Origin: an uncultured Lachnospiraceae bacterium
Lineage (GTDB): Bacteria; Bacillota; Clostridia; Lachnospirales; Lachnospiraceae
Length of the DNA stretch: 64,000 nucleotides
Direction: 5' to 3'
Assembly (NCBI GenBank): GCA_934339365.1
Contig: CAKRHW010000003.1
Coordinates: 65,743 to 129,742, forward strand
Shown here: piece by piece, positions 34,274 through 43,592 of the stretch
Layout: each line of letters starts with the position of its first letter
Numbering within the stretch: position 1 is the first letter of the stretch
The notes under the pieces: model-generated
The model's database searches: none
The model's input: only the letters and a program-made list of their open reading frames with translations
What the model was told of the DNA's origin: nothing
Translations under genes and position numbers: made by a program

Positions 34274-36391
34274 TTGGCAGGAAGAGAATATCCATTAGAG
34301 AGAACCAGAAACATTGGTATCATGGCACATATTGATGCTGGTAAGACAACTCTTACAGAGCGTATCTTATATTATACTGGTGTTAACTACAAGATTGGTG
34401 ATACTCATGAAGGTACTGCAACAATGGACTGGATGGAGCAGGAACAGGAAAGAGGTATCACAATTACTTCAGCAGCAACAACTTGTCACTGGACACCTCA
34501 AAAAGAGTGTAAAGCTGCACCAGGAGCAAAAGAATACCGTATTAACATTATTGATACACCGGGACACGTTGATTTTACTGTAGAAGTAGAACGTTCATTA
34601 CGTGTACTTGATGGTGCTGTTGGTGTATTTTGTGCTAAGGGTGGAGTTGAGCCACAGTCAGAGAACGTATGGCGTCAGGCTGATAAATACAATGTACCAC
34701 GTATGGCTTTCATCAATAAGATGGACATTTTAGGTGCAGATTTTTACAATGCTGTAGAAATGATTAAGACAAGATTAGGTAAGAATCCTATCTGCGTTCA
34801 GTTACCAATTGGTAAGGAAGATGAATTTAAGGGAATTATCGACTTGTTCGAAATGCAGGCATATATTTACAACGATGAAAAAGGTGAAGACATTTCTATC
34901 GTTGCAATTCCTGATGATATGAAGGATGATGCAGAAATGTATCACAGTGAACTTGTTGAAAAGATTTGCGAATTAGATGATGATTTAATGATGGAATACC
35001 TTGAAGGAAATGAACCATCAGAAGCTGAATTAAAGAAAGCTTTAAGAGCAGGAACAATTGCTGGTACTGCAATTCCTGTTTGCTGTGGTTCTGCTTACAG
35101 AAACAAGGGTGTTCAGAAGTTATTAGATGCAATTCTTGAATACATGCCAGCACCAACAGATATTCCAGCTATCGAAGGTGTTGATGAAGATGGAAATGAT
35201 GTTGTAAGACATTCTTCAGATGAAGAGCCATTCTCAGCTTTAGCATTTAAGATTATGGCTGATCCATTTGTAGGTAAGTTAGCGTTCTTCAGAGTTTATT
35301 CAGGAACTATGAATTCTGGTTCTTATGTTTTAAATGCTACAAAGAATAAGAAAGAACGTGTTGGACGTATCTTATTAATGCATGCAAATAAGAGAGAAGA
35401 ATTAGATAAGGTTTATTCAGGAGATATTGCAGCTGCTGTTGGATTTAAGTTTACAACAACAGGTGATACAATCTGTGATGAACAGCATCCGGTTATCCTT
35501 GAGTCAATGGAATTCCCAGAGCCAGTTATTGAACTTGCTATTGAGCCAAAGACAAAGGATGCACAGGGTAAGATGGGTGAAGCTTTAGCAAAGCTTGCTG
35601 AAGAAGATCCTACATTCAGAGCTCATACAGATCAGGAAACTGGTCAGACAATTATCGCAGGTATGGGTGAACTTCATCTTGAAATCATTGTAGACAGACT
35701 TTTACGTGAATTTAAGGTAGAAGCAAACGTTGGTGCACCTCAGGTAGCTTACAAGGAAACATTTACAAAGTCTGTAGATGTTGATTCTAAGTATGCAAAA
35801 CAGTCAGGTGGACGTGGACAGTATGGACATTGTAAGGTTCGTTTTGAGCCAATGGATCCAAATGCTGAAGAGACATTCAAATTCGAATCAGAAATCGTTG
35901 GTGGTGCTATTCCTAAGGAATATATTCCAGCAGTAGGAGAAGGTATTGAAGAAGCTGCTCAGTGCGGTATTATTGCCGGATTCCCTGTATTAGGTGTTAA
36001 GGCTGTTGTATACGATGGTTCTTATCATGAAGTCGATTCATCAGAAATGGCATTCCATATTGCAGGTTCTATGGCATTTAAGGATGCTATGGCAAAGGCT
36101 GATCCAGTTTTACTTGAGCCTATTATGAAGGTTGAAGTAACAATGCCAGAAGAGTACATGGGAGATATCATTGGTGATATCAATGCTCGTCGTGGACGTA
36201 TCGAAGGAATGGAAGATATCGGAGGAGGTAAGCAGGTTAATGCTTATGTACCACTTTCAGAAATGTTCGGATATTCAACAGACTTACGTTCAAGAACACA
36301 GGGACGTGGAAACTATTCTATGTTCTTTGATAAGTATGAGCCATGTCCAAAGTCAGTTCAGGAGAAAGTTGTTAATTCCAGAGCTAAATAA
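34274..36391 (+). CDS. fusA: Elongation factor G
   Basis: This 705-residue translocase GTPase starts at TTG after AGGGAGGG. G1 is AHIDAGKTT, G3 DTPGHVDF and G4 NKMD. The domain IV loop and the C-terminal RGNYSMFFDKYEP are present. It is slightly longer than the 692-residue norm because of small insertions in the G domain near residue 75. Confidence 0.98.
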   Translation: MAGREYPLERTRNIGIMAHIDAGKTTLTERILYYTGVNYKIGDTHEGTATMDWMEQEQERGITITSAATTCHWTPQKECKAAPGAKEYRINIIDTPGHVDFTVEVERSLRVLDGAVGVFCAKGGVEPQSENVWRQADKYNVPRMAFINKMDILGADFYNAVEMIKTRLGKNPICVQLPIGKEDEFKGIIDLFEMQAYIYNDEKGEDISIVAIPDDMKDDAEMYHSELVEKICELDDDLMMEYLEGNEPSEAELKKALRAGTIAGTAIPVCCGSAYRNKGVQKLLDAILEYMPAPTDIPAIEGVDEDGNDVVRHSSDEEPFSALAFKIMADPFVGKLAFFRVYSGTMNSGSYVLNATKNKKERVGRILLMHANKREELDKVYSGDIAAAVGFKFTTTGDTICDEQHPVILESMEFPEPVIELAIEPKTKDAQGKMGEALAKLAEEDPTFRAHTDQETGQTIIAGMGELHLEIIVDRLLREFKVEANVGAPQVAYKETFTKSVDVDSKYAKQSGGRGQYGHCKVRFEPMDPNAEETFKFESEIVGGAIPKEYIPAVGEGIEEAAQCGIIAGFPVLGVKAVVYDGSYHEVDSSEMAFHIAGSMAFKDAMAKADPVLLEPIMKVEVTMPEEYMGDIIGDINARRGRIEGMEDIGGGKQVNAYVPLSEMFGYSTDLRSRTQGRGNYSMFFDKYEPCPKSVQEKVVNSRAK

Positions 36392-36437
36392 TTGGATGGT
36401 TTCGTAAAATATCATAAATTATTATAAAAATTTAAAA

Positions 36438-36486
36438 ATAGGCTTGAAAAAGTAATGATTATCAAATATAATCATTACTAGCCTAT
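36438..36486 (+). promoter_or_regulatory. tuf promoter embedded in a long palindrome
   Basis: TTGAAA (36444-36449) and TATAAT (36467-36472) are 17 bp apart. A perfect 12-bp inverted repeat, AGTAATGATTAT (36451-36462) and its complement (36468-36479), covers the spacer and -10. ATAGGCT/AGCCTAT (36438-36444 and 36480-36486) extends it on both sides. The start site near 36479 falls at the edge of the dyad. Confidence 0.7.
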
Positions 36487-36544
36487 GTTAAAACCCAAGG
36501 GGTTATAGAATTTATTATTTCATATTTTTAAGGAGGAATTCAAA

Positions 36545-37738
36545 ATGGCTAAAGCTAAATTTGAAAGAACAAAACCACATTGTAATATTGGTACAATCGG
36601 TCACGTAGATCATGGTAAAACAACTTTAACAGCTGCTATTACAAAAGTACTTGCTGCTAGAGTAGAAGGAAACACAGCTGAGAACTTTGAAGATATCGAT
36701 AAGGCTCCAGAAGAAAGAGAAAGAGGTATCACAATTTCAACAGCTCACGTTGAGTACCAGACAGCTAAGAGACACTACGCACACGTTGACTGTCCAGGAC
36801 ATGCCGATTATGTAAAGAACATGATCACAGGTGCTGCTCAGATGGATGGAGCTATCCTTGTTGTAGCTGCTACTGACGGTGTTATGGCTCAGACAAAAGA
36901 GCACATCCTTCTTTCTCGTCAGGTAGGTGTACCTTACATCGTTGTATTCATGAACAAGTGTGATATGGTTGATGATGAAGAATTACTTGAATTAGTAGAG
37001 ATGGATATCAGAGAATTATTAAATGAATATGAATTCCCTGGTGATGATACTCCAATTATTCGTGGTTCTGCTCTTAAGGCTCTTGAAGATCCAAACAGCG
37101 AATGGGGAGACAAGATCATGGAACTTATGGACGCTGTTGATGAGTGGATTCCAGATCCTCAGAGAGATACAGATAAGCCATTCTTAATGCCAGTAGAAGA
37201 TATCTTCACAATCACAGGACGTGGAACAGTTGCTACAGGTAGAGTAGAAAGAGGAACACTTCACGTTAATGATGAAGTTGAAATCCTTGGTGTTCAGGAA
37301 GAAGTTCAGAAGACAGTTGTTACTGGAATCGAAATGTTCAGAAAGCTTCTTGATGAAGCTCAGGCTGGTGATAACATCGGTGCTCTTCTTCGTGGTATCC
37401 AGAGAACAGATATCGTTAGAGGACAGGTTATTGCTAAACCAGGTACAGTAACATGCCACAAGAAGTTTACTGCTCAGGTTTACGTATTAACAAAGGATGA
37501 AGGTGGACGTCATACTCCTTTCTTCAACAACTATAGACCACAGTTCTACTTCAGAACAACAGACGTTACAGGTGTTATCCAGTTACCAGAAGGTACAGAA
37601 ATGTGCATGCCTGGAGATAACGTAGAAATGTCTGTAGAATTAATTCACCCAATCGCTATGGAGCAGGGTCTTGGATTCGCTATTCGTGAAGGTGGACGTA
37701 CAGTAGGATCAGGAAAGGTTGCTACAATCATTGAGTAA
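36545..37738 (+). CDS. tuf: Elongation factor Tu
   Basis: This 397-residue EF-Tu has G1 GHVDHGKTT, G3 DCPGHADY and G4 NKCD, followed by beta-barrel domains 2 and 3. AAGGAGG precedes the ATG. It has its own promoter despite following fusA, and a terminator follows. Confidence 0.98.
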   Translation: MAKAKFERTKPHCNIGTIGHVDHGKTTLTAAITKVLAARVEGNTAENFEDIDKAPEERERGITISTAHVEYQTAKRHYAHVDCPGHADYVKNMITGAAQMDGAILVVAATDGVMAQTKEHILLSRQVGVPYIVVFMNKCDMVDDEELLELVEMDIRELLNEYEFPGDDTPIIRGSALKALEDPNSEWGDKIMELMDAVDEWIPDPQRDTDKPFLMPVEDIFTITGRGTVATGRVERGTLHVNDEVEILGVQEEVQKTVVTGIEMFRKLLDEAQAGDNIGALLRGIQRTDIVRGQVIAKPGTVTCHKKFTAQVYVLTKDEGGRHTPFFNNYRPQFYFRTTDVTGVIQLPEGTEMCMPGDNVEMSVELIHPIAMEQGLGFAIREGGRTVGSGKVATIIE

Positions 37739-37766
37739 TTATTAGATTATTCGTGTAATCTTATTT

Positions 37767-37805
37767 AAAGAGCTTTCAAGAGTTTTCTTGAAAGCTCTTT
37801 TTAAG
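37767..37805 (+). terminator. Terminator after tuf
   Basis: A perfect 15-bp stem, AAAGAGCTTTCAAGA and complement, encloses GTTT. A T-tract overlaps its end. Confidence 0.9.
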
Positions 37806-37903
37806 TTTTATATAAAAAACATCTCTATTTTTTCATAGTAATTTATAACAGAATCAGTTATAATTATCTTTGAAAAGTTTCAAAAAGAAAGGATTATGCA
37901 CAA

Positions 37904-38404
37904 ATGGAATTATGGGATATTTACAATGCAAATAAGGAACGAACAGGTCATACAATGAAAAGAAATGATTGGAATATGAAAGAAGGAGAATATCATTTAA
38001 CTGTATTAGGTGTAGTACAAAGAACGGATGGAAAGTTTCTTATTACAAAAAGAGTTATGACAAAAGCATGGGCTGCCGGATGGTGGGAAGTATCGGGTGG
38101 AGCTGCACAGGCAGGTGAGAATTCTTTAGAGGCTGTTAGAAGAGAAGTCAGAGAAGAAACCGGCCTGGATGTTAGTAACTGGAATGGAGGTTATGAATTC
38201 ACATATAAAAGAGATAATCCAGAGGAGAAAGATAATTACTTTGTTGATGTATATCGTTTTGTAGGAGACTTTAACGAGGAAGATTTAAAATTACAAGAAG
38301 AAGAAACCGCAGATTATCGAATCGCTACAAAGGAAGAAATCAGAGATTTGGCAGAGAAGGGGATCTTTTTACATTATGATAGTATAAAAAAAGTATTTGA
38401 ATAG
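37904..38404 (+). CDS. NUDIX hydrolase
   Basis: This 166-residue protein has a complete NUDIX box GGAAQAGENSLEAVRREVRE followed by ETGL. The opening MELWDIYNANKERTGHTMKR resembles the YfcD/isopentenyl-diphosphate isomerase-like branch. The nucleoside-diphosphate-linked substrate cannot be predicted. It stands alone between tuf and aroB. Confidence 0.88.
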   Translation: MELWDIYNANKERTGHTMKRNDWNMKEGEYHLTVLGVVQRTDGKFLITKRVMTKAWAAGWWEVSGGAAQAGENSLEAVRREVREETGLDVSNWNGGYEFTYKRDNPEEKDNYFVDVYRFVGDFNEEDLKLQEEETADYRIATKEEIRDLAEKGIFLHYDSIKKVFE

Positions 38405-38530
38405 AAATAAAAAGTTTAACATACTTTTTTTATCAGCTATCAGCCCTTTTTTAAAACGAATCATATAGAAAATTCATTGACACTATGTTAAAATAACAGA
38501 ATATAGTAAAGCGAAAGTGAGGATTTCAAA

Positions 38531-39646
38531 ATGAGTACTTTCAATGTAGAGTTGAAGAAAGTCGTTGATGATAGTTATGATATTGAGATTGGCTTTGGTT
38601 TAGAAGAAAAATTAATCTCGGACTTAAAAGCAGGATTAGTCGGTAAAATTCATAAATTTGCGGTTATTACGGATAGTAATGTAAAGGAATTATATGCAGA
38701 TAAGATTTTAGATTTATTACATAAAGCAGGGTATCAGGCGGACCTTTTTGTTTTTCTAGCTGGAGAAAAAAGTAAGACAAGAGAAACAAAGGAAGTTGTT
38801 GAAGATGCAATGCTTGCGAAGCAATATCGAAGAGACTGTTGTGTCATTGCTGTCGGAGGTGGTGTTGTAACAGATCTGGCAGGCTTTTTAGCAGGAACGT
38901 ATGGAAGAGGTGTTCCATTTATCAATTATGCAACAACACTTCTTGCAGCGGCCGATGCATCGGTAGGGGGAAAAACTGCAGTAGACACTCCATTAGCAAC
39001 GAATTTAATTGGACTGTTTAATCAGCCAGAAAAAGTATATTTAGATATTGCAACATGGAAAACGTTGCCGAAAGAGCAGATTTCTAGTGGGCTTGCTGAA
39101 ACTATCAAACATGCATGTCTTGCGGATGCAGATTTATTTTCATATCTTCAGGAACACATGGATGAGATCTTAAGTGTTGAAAAAGAAGCGTGTGAACACA
39201 TTGCTGAAGCAAATTGCAACATTAAGTATCAGGTTGTTATGAAAGACGAAAGAGAAAGTGGCTTAAGAGAAGTATTGAATCTTGGACATACTGTAGGAAG
39301 AGCAATAGAGACAGTAAGCGGATATCGTTTATTACATGGAGAAGCTGTCGCAATAGGCCTGGTTGCAGAAGCGATGCTGTCTCAAAAAATGGGATATTTA
39401 ACAGAAGAAGAAAAGCAGAAAGTGATTGAATTGCTAAGAAAGGCAAAATTACCGGTAAAGATTCCAGAGTATATTGATCGTGAGGCGTTAGTAAAAAAAT
39501 TATATACAGATAAGAAAGTAAGAGACGGAAAATTACGTTTTGTAATTCAAAAAGGAATTGGGAATGTAGTAGAATTTGAAAAAGGTGTATTTGCAACACC
39601 GGTTTCAGAAGAAGAAGCCAGAAAAATTATTTTCGAGATGGAATAA
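38531..39646 (+). CDS. aroB: 3-dehydroquinate synthase
   Basis: This 371-residue enzyme catalyses the second step of the shikimate pathway, cyclising DAHP to 3-dehydroquinate with NAD and a divalent metal. Visible motifs are the NAD-binding GGGVVTDLAGFLAGTYGRG, the substrate loop DASVGGKTAVD and metal ligands in AETIKH, NLGHTVGRA and LLHGEAVAIG. A TTGACA box at 38477 may be its -35, although the -10 is weak. No other aro genes are nearby. A bidirectional terminator follows. Confidence 0.95.
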   Translation: MSTFNVELKKVVDDSYDIEIGFGLEEKLISDLKAGLVGKIHKFAVITDSNVKELYADKILDLLHKAGYQADLFVFLAGEKSKTRETKEVVEDAMLAKQYRRDCCVIAVGGGVVTDLAGFLAGTYGRGVPFINYATTLLAAADASVGGKTAVDTPLATNLIGLFNQPEKVYLDIATWKTLPKEQISSGLAETIKHACLADADLFSYLQEHMDEILSVEKEACEHIAEANCNIKYQVVMKDERESGLREVLNLGHTVGRAIETVSGYRLLHGEAVAIGLVAEAMLSQKMGYLTEEEKQKVIELLRKAKLPVKIPEYIDREALVKKLYTDKKVRDGKLRFVIQKGIGNVVEFEKGVFATPVSEEEARKIIFEME

Positions 39647-39653
39647 AAATATA

Positions 39654-39701
39654 AAAACAGGACTGTCGGACTAACAAAAGTTAGCAAGACAGTCCTGTTT
39701 T
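39654..39701. terminator. Bidirectional terminator between aroB and the DUF3892-like gene
   Basis: AAAACAGGACTGTC (39654-39667) pairs exactly with GACAGTCCTGTTTT (39688-39701). An inner CTAAC/GTTAG hairpin is also present. Confidence 0.9.
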
Positions 39702-39702
39702 A

Positions 39703-40014
39703 TTAAAAATGAACCATACCTTTGTAAACAGGTAAAGAACTAAGGTTGTTTGCTTCATCTCCGTCGGGTAAAGCTTTTAAATATTCTGTATCCTTTCGAT
39801 GGGCGATTCCAACCCCGCTGATTTCTCCATTTTTGGCAAGTGCAACGCCTTCTTCCTTAGAAACAACTATTCCATTCGAAAGTTCATAACCGGTAATTTT
39901 GCCGCGATGTTTTACAATGCCGACAACCTGCGAGGCATCGCTTTTTATTTCCGGGATTTCATCTAATGTATTCATTGCAGCACCTGTGTTCTGAGGTGTA
40001 TTTTTAGTGTCCAT
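39703..40014 (-). CDS. DUF3892-like small protein
   Basis: This 103-residue soluble protein has a disordered, Asn/Thr-rich first third. The conserved block then runs VVGIVKHRGKITGYELSNG, followed by VVSKEEGVALAKNGEISGVG. It resembles DUF3892 from memory, a family of unknown role common in Clostridia. A good AAGGAGGAAT site precedes the ATG. It may share a transcript with the methyltransferase upstream (86 bp gap). Confidence 0.65.
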   Translation of the reverse strand: MDTKNTPQNTGAAMNTLDEIPEIKSDASQVVGIVKHRGKITGYELSNGIVVSKEEGVALAKNGEISGVGIAHRKDTEYLKALPDGDEANNLSSLPVYKGMVHF

Positions 40015-40100
40015 AGTAAAATTCCTCCTTATGCAGTGTTTGCTAACATCATGGTCTGCTTATATTTTGCATAAAAAGAATGTAAATTATACAGAAAAAA

Positions 40101-40982
40101 TTATTTTTGTTTTGTCCATCGTCCTGAAGCTCCACAAGGAAGAATGAGTCCGTTACTTTCAACTAGAAGACCAAGCTCGTCAGATTGAACCTTACCGCCA
40201 AATTTTGGAATCAATGCAGTAGAAATCATGTAAGTCAGGACAGATGGTGCAAGACCGGTTGTATAAGAATTAATCAAAAAAAACAGTGCATCATCTGATA
40301 AAATCTTAGTACAGAGTTCGACAAAGTGGTAAATAGAATCTTCGATTTTCCAGATTTCTCCTTTTGGACCTCTTCCATAGGAAGGAGGATCCATAATAAT
40401 GCCATCATATTTATTTCCACGACGAATTTCACGTTCTACGAATTTTACACAATCATCTACAAGCCAGCGGATTGGTGCATTTTCTAAATGAGATGATTTG
40501 GCATTTTCTTTTGCCCATCCGACCATCCCTTTGCTGGCATCTACATGAGTGACTTTTGCACCGGCAGAAGCAGCGGCAAGGGTAGCTCCACCTGTATAGG
40601 CAAAAAGATTTAAAATCTTAATTTCACGATCAGGGTTTCTTTTTTTCTCGTTTCTTATAATAGAAGAAAACCAATCCCAGTTTGCAGCCTGCTCAGGAAA
40701 AAGCCCTGTATGCTTAAAACTGAAAGGTTTCAGATTAAAAGTAAGTGCACCATATTGGATGGTCCACTGTTTTGGAAGATCAAAGAATTCCCATTCTCCG
40801 CCACCTCTTGAACTTCTATGATAATGTCCATTTGGATGTTTCCAGCCTTTTAATTTTTTGGGTGTATCCCAGATTACCTGCGGATCAGGACGAACCAGCT
40901 GATAATCTCCCCATTGTTCAAGTTTTTCCTTATTAGAAGTATCTAGAACTTTATAAGATTCCCATTTATCTGCAATCCACAT
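40101..40982 (-). CDS. RlmI/RlmK-like SAM-dependent RNA methyltransferase
   Basis: This 293-residue class I methyltransferase has motif I LNLFAYTGGATLAAASAGA with the following acidic VTHVDASKGMV, and motif IV IIMDPPSYGRG. That order fits the Methyltrans_SAM family of 23S rRNA cytosine methyltransferases. It lacks the PUA domain of full-length RlmI; the first 90 residues are a short beta-rich region. The target base is not predictable. Confidence 0.85.
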   Translation of the reverse strand: MWIADKWESYKVLDTSNKEKLEQWGDYQLVRPDPQVIWDTPKKLKGWKHPNGHYHRSSRGGGEWEFFDLPKQWTIQYGALTFNLKPFSFKHTGLFPEQAANWDWFSSIIRNEKKRNPDREIKILNLFAYTGGATLAAASAGAKVTHVDASKGMVGWAKENAKSSHLENAPIRWLVDDCVKFVEREIRRGNKYDGIIMDPPSYGRGPKGEIWKIEDSIYHFVELCTKILSDDALFFLINSYTTGLAPSVLTYMISTALIPKFGGKVQSDELGLLVESNGLILPCGASGRWTKQK

Positions 40983-41106
40983 ATCAAACCTCCATATAAA
41001 AATCTATTATCTTGTCCTTGTGACAAAACTATGTTACAATTCTAACATAAAAAAAGAAAAATAGGGAAGAAGAATATAATGTATCAAAAAAAATACAAAA
41101 AAGTAC

Positions 41107-41135
41107 TTGCCTATTTTGGAATTATAGGGTATACT
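41107..41135 (+). promoter_or_regulatory. S10 operon promoter
   Basis: TTGCCT (41107-41112) and TATACT (41130-41135) are 17 bp apart. CCTAT/ATAGG (41110-41114 and 41124-41128) makes a small dyad in the spacer. Predicted start near 41142. Confidence 0.7.
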
Positions 41136-41141
41136 CTTTAG

Positions 41142-41419
41142 TGCTGTGACATGATAGCTATGAAGCGTGAGGTTGCTAGGGATGAGCAATCCTTCCTAGG
41201 TTTTCCGTGGAGCGAATGTCTAGACCGATAAGGTCAAAGAATAAGACGACAAGTCACTGTACAGAATCGTATAAGCCTGGAATATGTGAATCGCAAGAAT
41301 CATATATTAGACTAGGAGGAGTGTGTTTTGTTTGCTTTACTATAAGCGACACACACGGGTATGTGTACAGTCACCACTTGTCGTACTACAAAAAGTGCGA
41401 AAAGGAGGCGGCTTTTTTT
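41142..41419 (+). ncRNA. Long structured S10 operon leader
   Basis: The leader is about 278 nt. A long-range stem pairs ACGACAAGT (41246-41254) with ACTTGTCGT (41376-41384) and continues as ACTGTACA (41256-41263) with TGTACAGT (41364-41371), bulging CACC. Inside are AATATGTGA/TCATATATT and GTGTGT/ACACAC hairpins. The final AAAAAG/CTTTTT pair brackets the GGAGG site of rpsJ. This suggests control of initiation or elongation. I do not recognise it as a named Rfam leader. Confidence 0.65.
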
Positions 41420-41740
41420 ATGGCAAGTCAGCAAGTAATGAGAATCACATTGAAAGCTTACGATCACAAGTTAATTGATCAGTCAGCTGGAAAAATCATC
41501 GACACTGTTAAGAAGACAGGATCACAGGTAAGCGGTCCAGTACCTCTTCCAACTAAGAAGGAAGTTGTTACAATCCTTAGAGCTGTTCACAAGTACAAAG
41601 ACTCTAGAGAACAGTTCGAGCAGAGAACTCATAAGAGACTTATCGATATCACAACACCATCTCAGAAGACTGTAGATGCTTTATCTAAGTTAGAGATGCC
41701 AGCAGGTGTATATATCGATATTAAGATGAAGACAAAATAA
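41420..41740 (+). CDS. rpsJ: 30S ribosomal protein S10
   Basis: A 106-residue S10 starts at 41420 behind AAAGGAGGCGG. The frame is open 71 codons further upstream, but that part is leader. QQVMRITLKAYDHKLIDQSA and GPVPLPTKKEVVTILRA are typical. S10 also partners NusB in antitermination. Confidence 0.97.
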   Translation: MASQQVMRITLKAYDHKLIDQSAGKIIDTVKKTGSQVSGPVPLPTKKEVVTILRAVHKYKDSREQFEQRTHKRLIDITTPSQKTVDALSKLEMPAGVYIDIKMKTK

Positions 41741-41933
41741 TCTATACTTCATCCAATGTGGGCAGAGCCCAATTACAAAGCAACAATCCTAAAGGTTTAA
41801 TATAGAAGTAACACAATTGGTTTTTTAAGGAATCAACATATACGATTAAGTATTTAGTGTTCCACTTATATGCGACTGTTCTAGGATGATTACATGAGAG
41901 TGTAATCCGCTGTAGATTAACAGGAGGTAGAAA
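41741..41933 (+). other. 193-bp structured spacer between rpsJ and rplC
   Basis: Contains GGGC/GCCC (near 41760), a CCAATT (41769-41774) to AATTGG (41815-41820) pairing followed by six T (terminator-like) and a TTACA/TGTAA hairpin near 41890. No gene seen. It may attenuate the operon after rpsJ, since S10-L3 spacers are normally short. Confidence 0.4.
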
Positions 41934-42569
41934 ATGAAGAAGGCTATTTTAGCAACAAAAGTCGGAATGACTCAAATCTTCAATGAAGACGGTGTTTTAA
42001 CACCAGTAACAGTTCTTCAGGCTGGTCCTTGTGTAGTGACACAGGTTAAGACAGTAGAGAACGATGGTTATCAGGCAGTTCAGGTTGGTTTCTGCGATAA
42101 GAGAGAGAAATTAGTGAACAAGCCATTAAAAGGACAGTTTGACAAGGCTGGGGTTTCTTATAAGAGATATTTAAGAGAGTTCAGATTTGACAATGCTGAA
42201 GAATATTCTGTAAAGGATGAAATTAAGGCAGATATTTTTGCAGCTGGTGACAAGATTGACGCAACAGCAATTGCTAAGGGAAAAGGATTCCAGGGTGCAA
42301 TTAAGAGACATGGTCAGTCAAGAGGACCTATGGGACATGGTTCTAAGTTCCACAGACATCAGGGTTCAAATGGTGCTTGTTCTACACCAAGTAAGGTATT
42401 CAAAGGAAAAGGAATGCCAGGACATATGGGAGCTAAAAAGATTACAATTCAGAATCTTGAAATTGTTAAAGTTGATGTAGAAAACAACTTAATTTTAGTA
42501 AAAGGTGCAGTACCGGGACCTAAGAAATCTTTAGTTACAATTAAAGAAACAGTTAAGACCACTAAATAG
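41934..42569 (+). CDS. rplC: 50S ribosomal protein L3
   Basis: This 211-residue early-assembly protein has the peptidyl-transferase-proximal loop GHGSKFHRHQGSNGACSTPS at about residues 134-153, and opens KKAILATKVGMTQIF. AGGAGG precedes the ATG. Confidence 0.97.
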   Translation: MKKAILATKVGMTQIFNEDGVLTPVTVLQAGPCVVTQVKTVENDGYQAVQVGFCDKREKLVNKPLKGQFDKAGVSYKRYLREFRFDNAEEYSVKDEIKADIFAAGDKIDATAIAKGKGFQGAIKRHGQSRGPMGHGSKFHRHQGSNGACSTPSKVFKGKGMPGHMGAKKITIQNLEIVKVDVENNLILVKGAVPGPKKSLVTIKETVKTTK

Positions 42570-42592
42570 GTTTTGGAAGGAGGAACACACAG

Positions 42593-43213
42593 ATGTCTAA
42601 AGTATCTGTTTACAATATGGATGGTAGCCAGGTTGGCGAAATCGAATTAAATGATGCTGTATTCGGTGTTGAAGTAAACGAACACTTAGTACACATGGCT
42701 GTAGTAAGCCAGTTGGCTAATAACCGCCAGGGAACACAAAGTGCAAAAACTCGTTCAGAAGTTAGCGGCGGTGGTAGAAAGCCTTGGAGACAGAAAGGAA
42801 CTGGTCATGCAAGACAGGGTTCTACAAGATCTCCACAGTGGGCAGGCGGCGGAATGGTATTCGCAGTTAAGCCTAGAGATTATTCATTCAAGATGAATAA
42901 GAAAGAGAAGAGAAATGCTCTTAAGTCAGCTCTTTCTTCAAGAGTTGCAGAAAACAAATTTATTGTTGTTGATTCTATTAAGATGGATGAAATCAAAACA
43001 AAGAAATTTGCTGAAAGCTTAAAAGCATTAAATGTAAATAAAGCATTAGTAGTTTTAAATGAGAATGATTCAAATGTAGTAAAATCTGCAAAGAACATTC
43101 CAACTGTAAAGACAGCTCTTACAAATACAATCAATGTATACGATATCTTAAAGTATGACACTGTTGTAATTGACAAGGCAGCTGTTGCAACAATTGAGGA
43201 GGTGTACGCATAA
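42593..43213 (+). CDS. rplD: 50S ribosomal protein L4
   Basis: 206 residues. The exit-tunnel loop GGGRKPWRQKGTGHARQGST is wild-type in the macrolide-contact region. L4 represses the S10 operon in Escherichia coli, so it is the first candidate ligand for the leader at 41142. Its stop overlaps the rplW start. Confidence 0.97.
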   Translation: MSKVSVYNMDGSQVGEIELNDAVFGVEVNEHLVHMAVVSQLANNRQGTQSAKTRSEVSGGGRKPWRQKGTGHARQGSTRSPQWAGGGMVFAVKPRDYSFKMNKKEKRNALKSALSSRVAENKFIVVDSIKMDEIKTKKFAESLKALNVNKALVVLNENDSNVVKSAKNIPTVKTALTNTINVYDILKYDTVVIDKAAVATIEEVYA

Positions 43214-43512
43214 TGGCAGATATTAAGTATTATGATGTTATCCTTAAACCAGTTATTACTGAGAAGAGCATGGATGCAATGTCTGATAAGAAATATACAT
43301 TTTATGTTCACACAGAGGCAACAAAGTCTCAGATCAAAGAAGCTGTAGAAAAAATGTTCAATGGAACAAAAGTTCAGAGCGTTAATACAGTTACTGTAAA
43401 AGGTAAGAAGAAAAGAAGAGGAACTGCAGTAGGTAAGACAGCTGACAGAAAGAAAGCAATTGTTAAGTTAACTGCTGACAGTGAAGATATCGAAATCTTC
43501 GAAGGCTTATAG
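43213..43512 (+). CDS. rplW: 50S ribosomal protein L23
   Basis: 99 residues. It forms the docking site for trigger factor and SRP at the tunnel exit. VILKPVITEKSM and the basic VKGKKKRRGTAVGKTADRKK are typical. It is translationally coupled to rplD through TAATG. Confidence 0.97.
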   Translation: MADIKYYDVILKPVITEKSMDAMSDKKYTFYVHTEATKSQIKEAVEKMFNGTKVQSVNTVTVKGKKKRRGTAVGKTADRKKAIVKLTADSEDIEIFEGL

Positions 43513-43592
43513 GAGCCAGAATTAGGCACAATAAAAGTGCGATAATAAATTGAACTCTAGAATTTCTAGAGCATTAGGAAAGGAGATTCACA

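Noticed and set aside
41207..41419. In-frame N-terminal extension of S10 by 71 residues
   Set aside because: It has no S10 homology, lies in the structured leader, and the strong ribosome-binding site is just before 41420.
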